Shown: one piece after another, positions 17,689-26,473 of the stretch
Position numbering within the stretch: the first letter of the stretch is position 1
How the letters are laid out: each line of letters begins with the position of its first letter
From: Cronobacter muytjensii ATCC 51329
GTDB lineage: Bacteria > Pseudomonadota > Gammaproteobacteria > Enterobacterales > Enterobacteriaceae
Direction: 5' to 3'
NCBI RefSeq assembly: GCF_001277195.1
Contig: NZ_CP012268.1
Span: 4,030,001-4,094,000 of the forward strand
Length of the DNA stretch: 64,000 nucleotides
Notes under the pieces: model-generated
Databases searched by the model: none
Told to the model about the DNA's origin: nothing
What the model saw: the letters and a program-made list of their open reading frames with translations, nothing else
Made by a program: the position numbers and the translations under genes

Positions 17689-17723
17689 CGCTCAAATTAT
17701 ACGGGGCGAGCACGTGATTTCAA
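17689..17723 (-). promoter_or_regulatory. atp operon promoter; remainder of the rsmG-atpI spacer
   Basis: Minus strand TTGAAA (17723-17718), 16 bases, then TATAAT (17701-17696), about 80 bases before atpI. The rest of the 611-base spacer (17610-18220) is AT-rich. I see no gene, RNA or clear terminator in it. Confidence 0.7.
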
Positions 17724-18220
17724 ACTATAAGTAGCCAAAAGGTGAATAAATGTTTAAATAATTTTCAGGGCCGTGTTTTTGCAACTTTCCTGCAAACCTC
17801 AAAGCAAAAGCGAAAACGGCAAATTGCGCCTGAACCTTGCGAATAAAGCGTGCACGAGATCACATTATAAACAATTACTGCGCAGACCTTGTCAGGTCAT
17901 TTAGGAATGCGAACCTAATAACTATCTGTATTTAAAACTCTTTAACGCATAATTTTTCTAAAACACCCCGAAACACGATTAAAACCTTTTATTGACATCT
18001 ACGGGAAACAATTCACGCCCCGTTATCATGTCTCACGCTGAATATAGCGCCCTTATATTTTCGTGCGTGACTATTGTTTTTTTGGTGCAAAGGGTGCTTC
18101 GTTATGTTTAAGCTGCAAACAAGTTAATAAAAAGTGAAATAAAATGTTGTTATACCGATCGGGCCTGCGCTTTTTTCCAACACACGGCCCGCGGCTTATT
18201 TCTGCTTTTTTTGATAAATA

Positions 18221-18844
18221 TTAAGTTCTGTTTGCTTTAAGGATAACCAGATGCCGTTCGCCATCGAGACGGGGAACCGTCAGTCTGACGATATTTTCAA
18301 CAGCAAAGCTGGCCGGCAGCGCGGTGATTTCATCATCAGGACGCTGGCCTTTTAGCGCATAAAAACGGCCCCGCTCACCCGGCAGATGATGACACCAGTT
18401 CACCATATCGGAGAGCGACGCGAATGCGCGGCTGATGACGCCGTCAAACGGCGGCTCGGCGGGGAAATCCTCCACACGGCTTTGCACAGGTGTGATGTTT
18501 GCCAGCTTCAGCTCGTGTTGCACCTGACGTAAAAAGCGCACGCGCTTGCCGAGGCTGTCCAGCAAAGTGAAGTGGCTGTCAGGGCGCACGATAGCCAGCG
18601 GCACGCCTGGAAGCCCAGGACCGGTGCCGACATCGATAAAGCGCGAGCCATTCAGATGCGGCTCGACCACGATACTGTCCATGATATGGCGCACCAGCAT
18701 CTCGTTCGGGTCGCGCACGGACGTAAGATTATAGGCCTTGTTCCACTTGTTCAGCATATCGACATAGGCCACCAGCTGCGCCTTCTGGTGTTCGGGCAGC
18801 GAAATCCCTGCATCATCCAGCAGGCGGGTCAGTGTATTCAGCAC
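18221..18844 (-). CDS. rsmG: 16S rRNA m7G527 methyltransferase RsmG
   Basis: Methylates N7 of G527 in the 530 loop of 16S rRNA using SAM; loss gives low-level streptomycin resistance. The 207 residues contain the SAM-binding loop DVGTGPGLPG (71-80) and VRFLRQVQHELKL. The start is GTG at 18844, as in E. coli; no upstream ATG gives a better fit. It lies 57 bases after mnmG in the same orientation, with a hairpin and T-run between them that may attenuate. Confidence 0.96.
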   Translation of the reverse strand: MLNTLTRLLDDAGISLPEHQKAQLVAYVDMLNKWNKAYNLTSVRDPNEMLVRHIMDSIVVEPHLNGSRFIDVGTGPGLPGVPLAIVRPDSHFTLLDSLGKRVRFLRQVQHELKLANITPVQSRVEDFPAEPPFDGVISRAFASLSDMVNWCHHLPGERGRFYALKGQRPDDEITALPASFAVENIVRLTVPRLDGERHLVILKANRT

Positions 18845-18860
18845 AACGGTTTTTCCATGT

Positions 18861-18887
18861 AAAAAGGGCCAGACAAAGGCTGGCCCG
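18861..18887 (-). terminator. Hairpin and T-run between mnmG and rsmG
   Basis: Minus strand GGGCCAG-7 nt-CTGGCCC followed by TTTTT, 15 bases after the mnmG stop. It probably reduces rsmG read-through rather than fully separating the genes. Confidence 0.65.
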
Positions 18888-18901
18888 AAAAGCGTGTTGA
18901 C

Positions 18902-20791
18902 TCAGGCACTGCGGCGCAGTAGCCCCTGTTTCTTCAGCCAGACCAGCAAAATAGAAATCGCGGCGGGCGTTATCCCGGAAATACGGGACGCCTGGCCAAT
19001 CGACGCCGGTTTGTGATCGTTGAGTTTGGCGATGACCTCGTTCGAGAGGCCATTCACCTGGCGATAATCAAGTGTCGCTGGCAACAGCGTGCTTTCGTTG
19101 CGCTGCTGTTTCTCGATCTCATCCTGCTGGCGGGCGATATAACCTTCGTATTTCACCTGGATCTCAACCTGCTCCGCCGCCTGCGCGTCTTCCAGCGCCG
19201 GGGCGAAAGCCGCGAGCATGGTCAACTGAGAATAGGTCATTTCCGGACGACGCAGCAGATCTTCGCCGCTGGCCTCGCGGGAAAGCGGCGCGGTGAGCGT
19301 TGCGTTGATCTCTTCCACGGTGGTCGAAGACGGCGTCACCCAGGTACTTCTCAGACGCTGGCGCTCGCGTTCGATATTTTCCAGCTTCTCGTTGAAACGC
19401 GCCCAGCGCGCATCATCAACCAGGCCCATTTCGCGACCAGCTTCGGTCAGACGTAAATCCGCATTGTCTTCGCGCAGCATCAGCCGATATTCCGCACGCG
19501 AGGTAAACATGCGGTATGGCTCTTTGGTACCGAGCGTGCAGAGATCATCCACCAGAACGCCAAGGTAGGCCTGAGAACGGCCCGGTGCCCAGCCCTCTTT
19601 CTCGGCGGAGTAACGCCCGGCGTTCAGGCCCGCCAGCAGCCCCTGCGCCGCAGCTTCTTCGTAACCGGTAGTGCCATTAATCTGGCCGGCGAAGAACAGC
19701 CCCTGAATGTATTTGCTCTCAAGGGTCGGTTTCAGGTCGCGCGGGTCGAAGAAATCGTACTCAATGGCGTAACCCGGACGCACAATCTTCGCGTTTTCCA
19801 TCCCTTTCATGGAACGGACAATTTGCATCTGCACGTCAAACGGCAGACTCGTCGAGATGCCGTTCGGATAAATTTCGTTGCTGGTCAGCCCTTCAGGCTC
19901 CAGGAAGATCTGGTGCGCGTTACGATCGGCAAAACGCATCACTTTATCTTCGATCGACGGGCAGTAGCGCGGGCCGATCCCTTCGATGACGCCCGCGTAC
20001 ATGGGGCTGCGATCGAGGTTGCTGCGGATTACATCATGGGTTTTTTCGTTGGTATGCGTGATGTAGCACGGCACCTGACGCGGGTGCTGGCTGACTGATC
20101 CCATGAACGAAAAGACCGGCATCGGGTTATCGCCATGCTGCTGATCCAGCACGCTGAAATCGATAGTACGCGCGTCGATACGCGGCGGCGTCCCGGTTTT
20201 CAGACGGCTGACGCGCAGCGGCAATTCACGCAGTCGACGCGCCAGCGGTACGGAAGGCGGATCGCCTGCGCGGCCACCGCTGTAGTTATCGAGCCCGATA
20301 TGAATTTTGCCATCGAGGAAAGTACCGACCGTCAGCACCACCGCTTTGGCGCGGAATTTCAGGCCCATCTGCGTGACGGCGCCCACGACACGATCGTTTT
20401 CCACGATCAGGTCATCTACCGCCTGCTGGAAGATCATCAGGTTCGGCTGATTCTCCAGCGCGGTACGTACGGCCTGCTTGTACAGCACGCGATCCGCCTG
20501 AGCGCGAGTGGCGCGAACCGCCGGGCCTTTACTGGCGTTTAGTATTCTAAACTGAATACCGGCCTGATCGATCGCCGTCGCCATCAGCCCGCCGAGGGCA
20601 TCCACTTCCTTAACCAGATGTCCTTTACCAATACCGCCGATCGCCGGGTTACAGGACATCTGTCCCAGCGTGTCGATATTGTGTGTCAAAAGCAGGGTCT
20701 GCTGACCCATGCGTGCAGCGGCCATTGCGGCCTCGGTACCTGCATGACCCCCGCCAATGATAATGACGTCAAAAGGATCCGGATAAAACAT
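18902..20791 (-). CDS. mnmG: tRNA uridine-5-carboxymethylaminomethyl modification enzyme MnmG (GidA)
   Basis: FAD enzyme that, with MnmE, adds the cmnm5 group to U34 of several tRNAs. The 629 residues start MFYPDPFDVIIIGGGHAGTEAA, with the FAD dinucleotide-binding GGGHAG at 13-18. Family motifs SCNPAIGGIGKGHLVKE and GQINGTTGYEEAAAQG follow. The C-terminal helical domain binds MnmE. It borders oriC, and its transcription away from the origin is classically linked to initiation. Length equals that of E. coli. Confidence 0.98.
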   Translation of the reverse strand: MFYPDPFDVIIIGGGHAGTEAAMAAARMGQQTLLLTHNIDTLGQMSCNPAIGGIGKGHLVKEVDALGGLMATAIDQAGIQFRILNASKGPAVRATRAQADRVLYKQAVRTALENQPNLMIFQQAVDDLIVENDRVVGAVTQMGLKFRAKAVVLTVGTFLDGKIHIGLDNYSGGRAGDPPSVPLARRLRELPLRVSRLKTGTPPRIDARTIDFSVLDQQHGDNPMPVFSFMGSVSQHPRQVPCYITHTNEKTHDVIRSNLDRSPMYAGVIEGIGPRYCPSIEDKVMRFADRNAHQIFLEPEGLTSNEIYPNGISTSLPFDVQMQIVRSMKGMENAKIVRPGYAIEYDFFDPRDLKPTLESKYIQGLFFAGQINGTTGYEEAAAQGLLAGLNAGRYSAEKEGWAPGRSQAYLGVLVDDLCTLGTKEPYRMFTSRAEYRLMLREDNADLRLTEAGREMGLVDDARWARFNEKLENIERERQRLRSTWVTPSSTTVEEINATLTAPLSREASGEDLLRRPEMTYSQLTMLAAFAPALEDAQAAEQVEIQVKYEGYIARQQDEIEKQQRNESTLLPATLDYRQVNGLSNEVIAKLNDHKPASIGQASRISGITPAAISILLVWLKKQGLLRRSA

Positions 20792-20880
20792 GTTGGTATG
20801 ACCTCGCGGTTGTGCGAAAGAGGGTTAGCTAGCCCGGGGCGTGGATTCTACTCAACTTTAGCCTGGTGAGAAAGCGCCGG

Positions 20881-21161
20881 GATCGTTGGTATTAAAAAGA
20901 AGATCTTTTATTTAAAGGATCTGTTTTATTGTGATCTCTTATTAGGATCGACATCCCTTGTGGATAACCCTGATCGCCCATTTGGGATCAAAAGGTTATC
21001 CGGGATCGCTTGCTGTGAATGATCGGTGATCCCAGACCGTATAAGCTGGGATCAGAAATGAGGGTTATACACAACTCAAAAAACGAACAACACTTATACC
21101 TTGGATAACTACGGGTTGATCCAAGCTTTTAAGCACTTTTATCCACAGCTGAATGGCGATC
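20881..21161. other. oriC: Chromosomal replication origin oriC
   Basis: Located between mnmG and mioC as in E. coli. Three AT-rich unwinding 13-mers start with GATC (20881, 20902, 20918). DnaA boxes: R1 TGTGGATAA (20959-20967), R5/M TGTGAATGA (21014-21022), R2 TTATACACA (21065-21073), R3 CTTGGATAA (21100-21108) and R4 TTATCCACA (21139-21147). An IHF-like core GATCAA-N4-TTA lies at 20986-20998. I count 13 GATC sites in these 281 bases, the usual Dam/SeqA density. An extra box-like TTATCCGGG occurs at 20996-21004. No gene is present in 20792-21171 apart from the mnmG leader. Confidence 0.98.
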
Positions 21162-21171
21162 TTTCCGCCTA

Positions 21172-21612
21172 TCAGAGTAAATTTTTCCAGGATCCCAGCC
21201 ACACTTCCGCCGGATCCTCCGGAATATCATGATCGAGAATGTTGATCTTAAGCGGTTCGCCGACGCGTTTAGCCCCACATTCCGTCAGTACCACGTCGAG
21301 CTTTTCGATAGCGCCGCAAAATGTGTCGTATTCGCGGCTGCCGATACCGATAGCGCCGTAGCGAACGTTACTGAGATCGGGACGTTGTTCAGCCAGTGCG
21401 TCATATAAAGGTTGCAGGTTGTCTGGCAGATCGCCCGCGCCATGCGTGGAGCTCACCAGCAACCAGATACCGGCAGGCTTAAGATCGTCAAGAAGCGGGC
21501 CATGCAGCGTTTCGGTGCTATAACCGGCGTCTTCCAGCTTTTCAGCCAGGTGTTCCGCCACGTATTCCGCGCCGCCAAGAGTGCTGCCACTGATCAGGGT
21601 AATGTCTGTCAT
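21172..21612 (-). CDS. mioC: Flavodoxin-like protein MioC
   Basis: FMN-binding electron carrier, reported in E. coli to support biotin synthase activity. The 146 residues begin MTDITLISGSTLGGAEYVAEHL, with the phosphate-binding loop SGSTLG of flavodoxins. STHGAGDLPDN and GSREYDTFCGA are the later FMN loops. Transcription runs into oriC, so this promoter influences the origin. A perfect DnaA box lies about 60 bases upstream. Cytoplasmic. Confidence 0.96.
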   Translation of the reverse strand: MTDITLISGSTLGGAEYVAEHLAEKLEDAGYSTETLHGPLLDDLKPAGIWLLVSSTHGAGDLPDNLQPLYDALAEQRPDLSNVRYGAIGIGSREYDTFCGAIEKLDVVLTECGAKRVGEPLKINILDHDIPEDPAEVWLGSWKNLL

Positions 21613-21671
21613 GGATGTCCGCCTTGAGTAAACGACGCGTATTGTACGCTGTGAAGGGGCTGGGATCTACC

Positions 21672-21680
21672 TGTGGATAA
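21672..21680. promoter_or_regulatory. DnaA box in the mioC promoter region
   Basis: TGTGGATAA, the complement of consensus TTATCCACA, lies between asnC and mioC. In E. coli a DnaA box at the mioC promoter lets DnaA repress transcription into oriC; the same is inferred here. Confidence 0.8.
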
Positions 21681-21701
21681 TATGGGTATTAAAAATAGCC
21701 G

Positions 21702-22160
21702 TCACGGGCGGATGGTACGCATGATCGGGTTCTGCAGCGAGATCAATGTCTCGGTGGACTGAATTTCATCAATTGTTTGGATCTTGTTGATAAGCACCTG
21801 CTGCAACGCGTCTATCGATCGACACATGACCTTAATAAAGATGCTGTAGTGGCCAGTGGTGTAATAGGCTTCGGTAACTTCATCGAGGCTTTCCAGCTTT
21901 TCGAGCGCAGCCGGGTAATCCTTCGCGCTCTTGAGGATAATGCCGATAAAGCAGCAGACGTCATAGCCAAGCTGTTTCGGACTGATATCGATACGCGCGC
22001 CAGTGATAATTCCCGCCTGCTTCATTTTCTCGACGCGCACGTGAATGGTGCCTGGGCTTACGCCAAACTGTTTGGCCAGCTCAGCATAGGCGGTGCGCGC
22101 GTTCGCCATCAGCGCCTCCAGAATGCCGCGGTCCAGATTATCGATCTGATAATTTTCCAT
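21702..22160 (-). CDS. asnC: Transcriptional regulator AsnC (Lrp/AsnC family)
   Basis: Asparagine-responsive regulator that activates asnA. The 152 residues have an N-terminal helix-turn-helix (about 1-60, RTAYAELAKQFGVSPGTIHVRVEKMKQAG split over two helices). A C-terminal RAM effector domain (about 65-150) includes YYTTGHYSIFIKVMC. Divergent from asnA across a 153-base AT-rich intergenic region, which should hold its binding sites. Same length as the E. coli protein. Confidence 0.97.
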   Translation of the reverse strand: MENYQIDNLDRGILEALMANARTAYAELAKQFGVSPGTIHVRVEKMKQAGIITGARIDISPKQLGYDVCCFIGIILKSAKDYPAALEKLESLDEVTEAYYTTGHYSIFIKVMCRSIDALQQVLINKIQTIDEIQSTETLISLQNPIMRTIRP

Positions 22161-22313
22161 ACGTTTTCCTTATAATTATTCAGTAATCGTTATTTTCATA
22201 CCGCCTATATTAGCGAATTAAAATGTGAGTGGCCTTTTTTATTGAGGATTATTGAGTGTACCCCCTTTTTTATTGCTTAATCAAAAGCAACAGAGGTACA
22301 GGAGCCCCCGATA

Positions 22314-23306
22314 ATGAAAACCGCATACATCACTCGCCAGCGCCAGATTAGCTTTGTAAAAGCCCACTTTTCCCGCCAGCTTGAGGAAAAACTCGGCTTG
22401 CTTGAAGTTCAGGCGCCGATCCTCAGCCGTGTCGGCGACGGGACGCAGGATAACCTTTCCGGCTGTGAGAAAGCGGTACAGGTCAATGTCAAAACGCTGC
22501 CGCAGGCGCAGTTTGAGGTCGTCCATTCGCTGGCGAAATGGAAGCGTAAAACGCTAGGCCAGCACGACTTCAGCGCTGGCGAAGGGCTTTACACGCATAT
22601 GAAAGCGCTGCGCCCGGATGAAGACAGGCTCTCGCCGGTACACTCTGTGTATGTGGATCAGTGGGACTGGGAGCGCGTGATGGGCGACGGTGAGCGTCAC
22701 CTCGGCACGCTGAAGCAGACGGTGGAAAGCATCTGGTCGGCTATCAAGGCGACCGAGCTCGCGGCGGCGGAGCGCTTTGGCCTGACGCCGTTTCTGCCAG
22801 ACGCCATCCACTTTGTGCACAGCGAAACCCTGCAACGCCGTTTCCCTGAACTGGATGCGAAAGGTCGCGAGCGCGCGATAGCGAAGGAGCTTGGCGCGGT
22901 CTTCCTGATTGGCATTGGCGGTAAGCTCGCCGACGGCAAACGCCACGACGTACGCGCGCCGGATTATGATGACTGGACAACGCCGACCAAAGGCGGTTTT
23001 GCGGGGCTTAACGGCGATATTCTGGTCTGGAACCCGCAGCTGGAAGACGCGTTTGAGATCTCCTCAATGGGGATCCGCGTGGATGCTGATGCGCTTAAAC
23101 GTCAGCTTGCTCTCACGGGCGATCAGGATCGCCTTGCGCTGGAGTGGCATCAGGCGCTGCTCAACGGTGAGATGCCGCAGACGATCGGCGGCGGTATCGG
23201 GCAGTCGCGTCTGACCATGCTGTTGTTGCAACTGCCGCATATCGGTCAGGTGCAGTGCGGCGTATGGCCGGAGCAGGTGCAGGCCGCGGTTGCCGAACTG
23301 CTGTAA
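22314..23306 (+). CDS. asnA: Asparagine synthetase A (ammonia-dependent)
   Basis: Makes asparagine from aspartate, ammonia and ATP through a beta-aspartyl-AMP intermediate. The 330 residues equal the E. coli length and show class II aminoacyl-tRNA-synthetase-like motifs, including VHSLAKWKR, DQWDWE and the C-terminal GGGIGQSRLTMLLL. The ATG at 22314 follows AGGAG. Expected to be activated by AsnC when asparagine is low. It converges with viaA, with only two bases between the stops and no clear terminator. Confidence 0.98.
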   Translation: MKTAYITRQRQISFVKAHFSRQLEEKLGLLEVQAPILSRVGDGTQDNLSGCEKAVQVNVKTLPQAQFEVVHSLAKWKRKTLGQHDFSAGEGLYTHMKALRPDEDRLSPVHSVYVDQWDWERVMGDGERHLGTLKQTVESIWSAIKATELAAAERFGLTPFLPDAIHFVHSETLQRRFPELDAKGRERAIAKELGAVFLIGIGGKLADGKRHDVRAPDYDDWTTPTKGGFAGLNGDILVWNPQLEDAFEISSMGIRVDADALKRQLALTGDQDRLALEWHQALLNGEMPQTIGGGIGQSRLTMLLLQLPHIGQVQCGVWPEQVQAAVAELL

Positions 23307-23308
23307 CG

Positions 23309-24760
23309 TCAGCGTCGTAACCGGCGCACCAGACGGCTGCGCATCCCGGTATCAAAGCGCCAGATATGATCGAAAATGCGCATGATACCGGGCTTGCCAT
23401 GAGCAGACATCGCCACCGCATGAAAGCGGTGCTGATGGATCTGCTGTAACGTCTTGACCTGGCTTACCACGTCATCCGGCAGCCGCTGGGCGATGAAATC
23501 GGAAACCACCACCGCATCGGCGTCAAACCACTCGCCGCCCTGGAGTTTTTCGGCGATGGCGCGAAAACAGCTCGCCAGGTCGGTGCCGCCGCGAAAGCGC
23601 TGACTCAGAAAGCGGATCGCCTGCTCGATCCCGTCCCGCCCGCACAGTTCATAGCGCACCACTTCACTCGAAAACAGCATAATAAAGCAGCGACGATTAT
23701 CCGCGAGCGCAATGCGCATCAGCGCCAGGCAAAACGCTTTGGCGCATTGTTCGTTAAAGCCGCCCATCGAGCCTGAGGTGTCGACGCAGACGATAAACGG
23801 CCCGCGCGGCTGCTCGTCGTAATCCTGTCGCGTCACCGGCCGCTGCATCACCTTTTCGCGCCAGGCGTCGCCCTGTAGCCGGTAGGTCAGCAGCTGTTTT
23901 TCCACCAGCCGCCGGTAAAACTCATACTCCAGTTCGGTAATGCCAAGCGTCGCAAGCTCCGGCGGCAGCAGGCGCAGAATGTCGTCGCTGCGCTGTAAGC
24001 CATCGACCTGCTCCGGCACCGAGGCGGGCTCACGTACCAGTGTGCGGAAGGTTTCCAGCGGCGCTTCTTTTTTCGGTACGGATTTCGCTTCGCGGGAGCG
24101 CCCCAGTTGTTCGGCGAGTTGTAAAAGCTCCGGCTGGTTGGCCAGGAAGTCCCCATATTTCACGATGAGCTGATAATCGCCGCGCCGCAGCTTGCCGTCG
24201 CTCATGTCCCAGAGCCGCCCGGCGGAATGCTCGTTCTCCACCAGCACCTGTTCGAGCTGGCCGCTCAGGGTCATACGCTCCTGCACTTCGCTCAGCAGTT
24301 GTTCCCGCTCCTCTTCCAGCAATTGCTGATTAAAAGTGGTGGCCTGTACGACCAGGCTCAGCCGCCAGCGTTGCAAAAACAGCGTATGCAGGGCAGGTGT
24401 GAAATGGGGGTTATCGGCGATAAGGCGGGCAGCCTGCTCGGCAAAGGGCGAGCCGAGGCGGCTAAGCAGCGCGCTGATTTGCGGCAGCTGGACGATAAAC
24501 TGGCTGGTAGAGAGAAGCTGGCTTTTCTGATAGCCGATCACCTCTTCTTCCAGTTCCGGCGGCACGTGCGCCTCTTTCAGCCGGGTTTTGAGCTGTTCGC
24601 GCCAGCGCGGAATATCCTGCGTCAGCGCATGTTTAAGCCTGGGAAACTTTTCAAAAAATACCGCCAGTTGCGGCGAGGCCAGCAGCGCAATCACGATCTC
24701 TTCAATCATCTCGCCTTCACTGATAGCCAGAATGAGATTCAGTGAATCCGCTGTCAGCAT
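23309..24760 (-). CDS. viaA: VWA-domain protein ViaA, partner of RavA
   Basis: Works with the MoxR-type AAA+ ATPase RavA; in E. coli the pair is linked to respiratory complexes and aminoglycoside sensitivity. The 483 residues have a long helical N-terminal region (about 1-310). A C-terminal von Willebrand A domain carries the MIDAS motif DTSGSMGG (from 327) and later RGGTDL and VVVSDF. The ATG overlaps the ravA stop by seven bases (ATGCTGA), so the two are translationally coupled. Length is identical to the E. coli protein. Confidence 0.97.
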   Translation of the reverse strand: MLTADSLNLILAISEGEMIEEIVIALLASPQLAVFFEKFPRLKHALTQDIPRWREQLKTRLKEAHVPPELEEEVIGYQKSQLLSTSQFIVQLPQISALLSRLGSPFAEQAARLIADNPHFTPALHTLFLQRWRLSLVVQATTFNQQLLEEEREQLLSEVQERMTLSGQLEQVLVENEHSAGRLWDMSDGKLRRGDYQLIVKYGDFLANQPELLQLAEQLGRSREAKSVPKKEAPLETFRTLVREPASVPEQVDGLQRSDDILRLLPPELATLGITELEYEFYRRLVEKQLLTYRLQGDAWREKVMQRPVTRQDYDEQPRGPFIVCVDTSGSMGGFNEQCAKAFCLALMRIALADNRRCFIMLFSSEVVRYELCGRDGIEQAIRFLSQRFRGGTDLASCFRAIAEKLQGGEWFDADAVVVSDFIAQRLPDDVVSQVKTLQQIHQHRFHAVAMSAHGKPGIMRIFDHIWRFDTGMRSRLVRRLRR

Positions 24761-26253
24761 TGGCGCGCCTGTTTAATCTGCTCGCCCACATCCTGGAGGC
24801 TGGCCTCAATGCGCCCTAACCAGTCGCTTTCAACAAACAGGCATTTTTGCTGTTCGCTGAAGCGCGAGTGTTGCAGATGCCACTCGTTATCCAGCTCTTC
24901 CAACTGCTGTTTAATCTCCTCCGGCAGGCCGCTCGTTGAGGCCGCGCCCGGCAGCGACAGCCGCGTGCCCTGAAGGCTTACGTCGCGCAACACCAGATGC
25001 TGGCTGGCGTCCACTTCCAGATTCAGGGCCTGGGCGAAGCCGATACCGTTCAGCTTGCCGCGGATCTCGCCGCCTTTTTGCAGCCACGTTTCCAGCGCCT
25101 CTCTCGCAAAGGCCACATGGATAACGTCGATATCATGCAGCTTAAGCGGCTTTTGCAGCAGCAGCGTTAATGTTGGCTCCGTGAGGTTCGCAGGCAACTG
25201 GTATTGCGGGCGGCGGCTGAACATGCCGCTTTGCTTCTCAAGGCGCAGCGCCGTTTTATCGCTGTGCTGCTGCTCTAACTGCATCCGGCGCTGGGTAATA
25301 GCGCCCAGACGGTTGAGCATCGCATGCTGGCCCCAGGCATGGGAGGTCATCAGCAACGCTATTTGCTGCTGCATTAATGACATCGCGCTGGCATCATGCC
25401 ACAGGCAATCTTTCAGCAGGATGAGGTCGATGGGTGCCACGGCGTCGCGACCGCTGAAAAAGGCGCTGGCCTGCAACAGGCGGATAGCTTTCTTCCAGCG
25501 ACGATCGGAGACATACGGCGCGTTCGCCTGCGCATCAAGCTGCTGGCGCAGGGTGAATATCAGCTCGAACACCGGGTCCGGCAGTTTGACGTTGCTGATA
25601 CTGGTCTGCCATTGCTGATACTCGTCATCGCTGACCTGTAGCCCCGGCGGCACCGGGTTTTCATTTTCGTCCTGCTGGCTGACCAGCATCGCGCGAAAGC
25701 TGTTTTTCTCCTGCACCCGATCAAGCCACAGGCGAATCAGCATACGGTCATAGAGCGCCTCAAGGCTGCTGTCCGCTTCCGGCAGTTCGTTGGAGGCGGT
25801 GACCAGCAGGCGCATCGGGATTTTTTCCTCATGCGCGCCGTTGCGAAAGCGACGTTCGTTAATGGCGGTCAGCAAGGTGTTCAGGATAGCCGGGCCAGCT
25901 TTCCAGATTTCATCCAGAAACACGATTTCCGCCTCCGGCAGATAACCCGCCGTCAGACGTTCATAACGGCCTTCATCTTTTAAAGCCTGAATGGAGAGCG
26001 GCCCGAACACTTCTTCCGGCGTGGAGAATCGCGTCATCAGATATTCAAAAGCACGGGCGTGCTGGAACGCGAATTTCAGCCGTCGGGCTATCAGGCTTTT
26101 GGCAATGCCGGGCGGGCCGAGTAAAAAGACGCTCTCGCCGCTCAGCGCCGCCAGCAGGCACATACGGATAGCGTGGCTGCGTTCAAACAGCCCTTTTTCC
26201 AGCGCTGCGCTGAGACGTGAAATTCTTTCCGCCAATAAATTGGGTTGAGCCAT
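24754..26253 (-). CDS. ravA: MoxR-family AAA+ ATPase RavA
   Basis: Hexameric ATPase that binds lysine decarboxylase LdcI and acts with ViaA. The 499 residues include Walker A GPPGIAKS (46-53), Walker B EIVFLDEIWKA, sensor segment LLVTASNELPEAD and an arginine-finger region. The C-terminal discontinuous triple-helix and LARA domain (about 330-440) binds LdcI. First gene of ravA-viaA; in E. coli it is driven by sigma S, which cannot be confirmed here. Confidence 0.97.
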   Translation of the reverse strand: MAQPNLLAERISRLSAALEKGLFERSHAIRMCLLAALSGESVFLLGPPGIAKSLIARRLKFAFQHARAFEYLMTRFSTPEEVFGPLSIQALKDEGRYERLTAGYLPEAEIVFLDEIWKAGPAILNTLLTAINERRFRNGAHEEKIPMRLLVTASNELPEADSSLEALYDRMLIRLWLDRVQEKNSFRAMLVSQQDENENPVPPGLQVSDDEYQQWQTSISNVKLPDPVFELIFTLRQQLDAQANAPYVSDRRWKKAIRLLQASAFFSGRDAVAPIDLILLKDCLWHDASAMSLMQQQIALLMTSHAWGQHAMLNRLGAITQRRMQLEQQHSDKTALRLEKQSGMFSRRPQYQLPANLTEPTLTLLLQKPLKLHDIDVIHVAFAREALETWLQKGGEIRGKLNGIGFAQALNLEVDASQHLVLRDVSLQGTRLSLPGAASTSGLPEEIKQQLEELDNEWHLQHSRFSEQQKCLFVESDWLGRIEASLQDVGEQIKQARQC

Positions 26254-26473
26254 AATAGTTACTCTGCATTCTGACTACGCCGCCTGGTTTCTGGTGCGAG
26301 TATAGACGTTTCATATTCATGCTGATAATGGATTGATGCCATTATCTATTTGGCTTGATTTGGGTAAAGAGTCGGTGATTGAGGGGTACGATTTTTTAAC
26401 GAATCGTGCATACTGTGCGCTTTTTGTGGGCCAAGGGACTAAGCGCACACGGGATTTCAACGAAGACTAGTCT

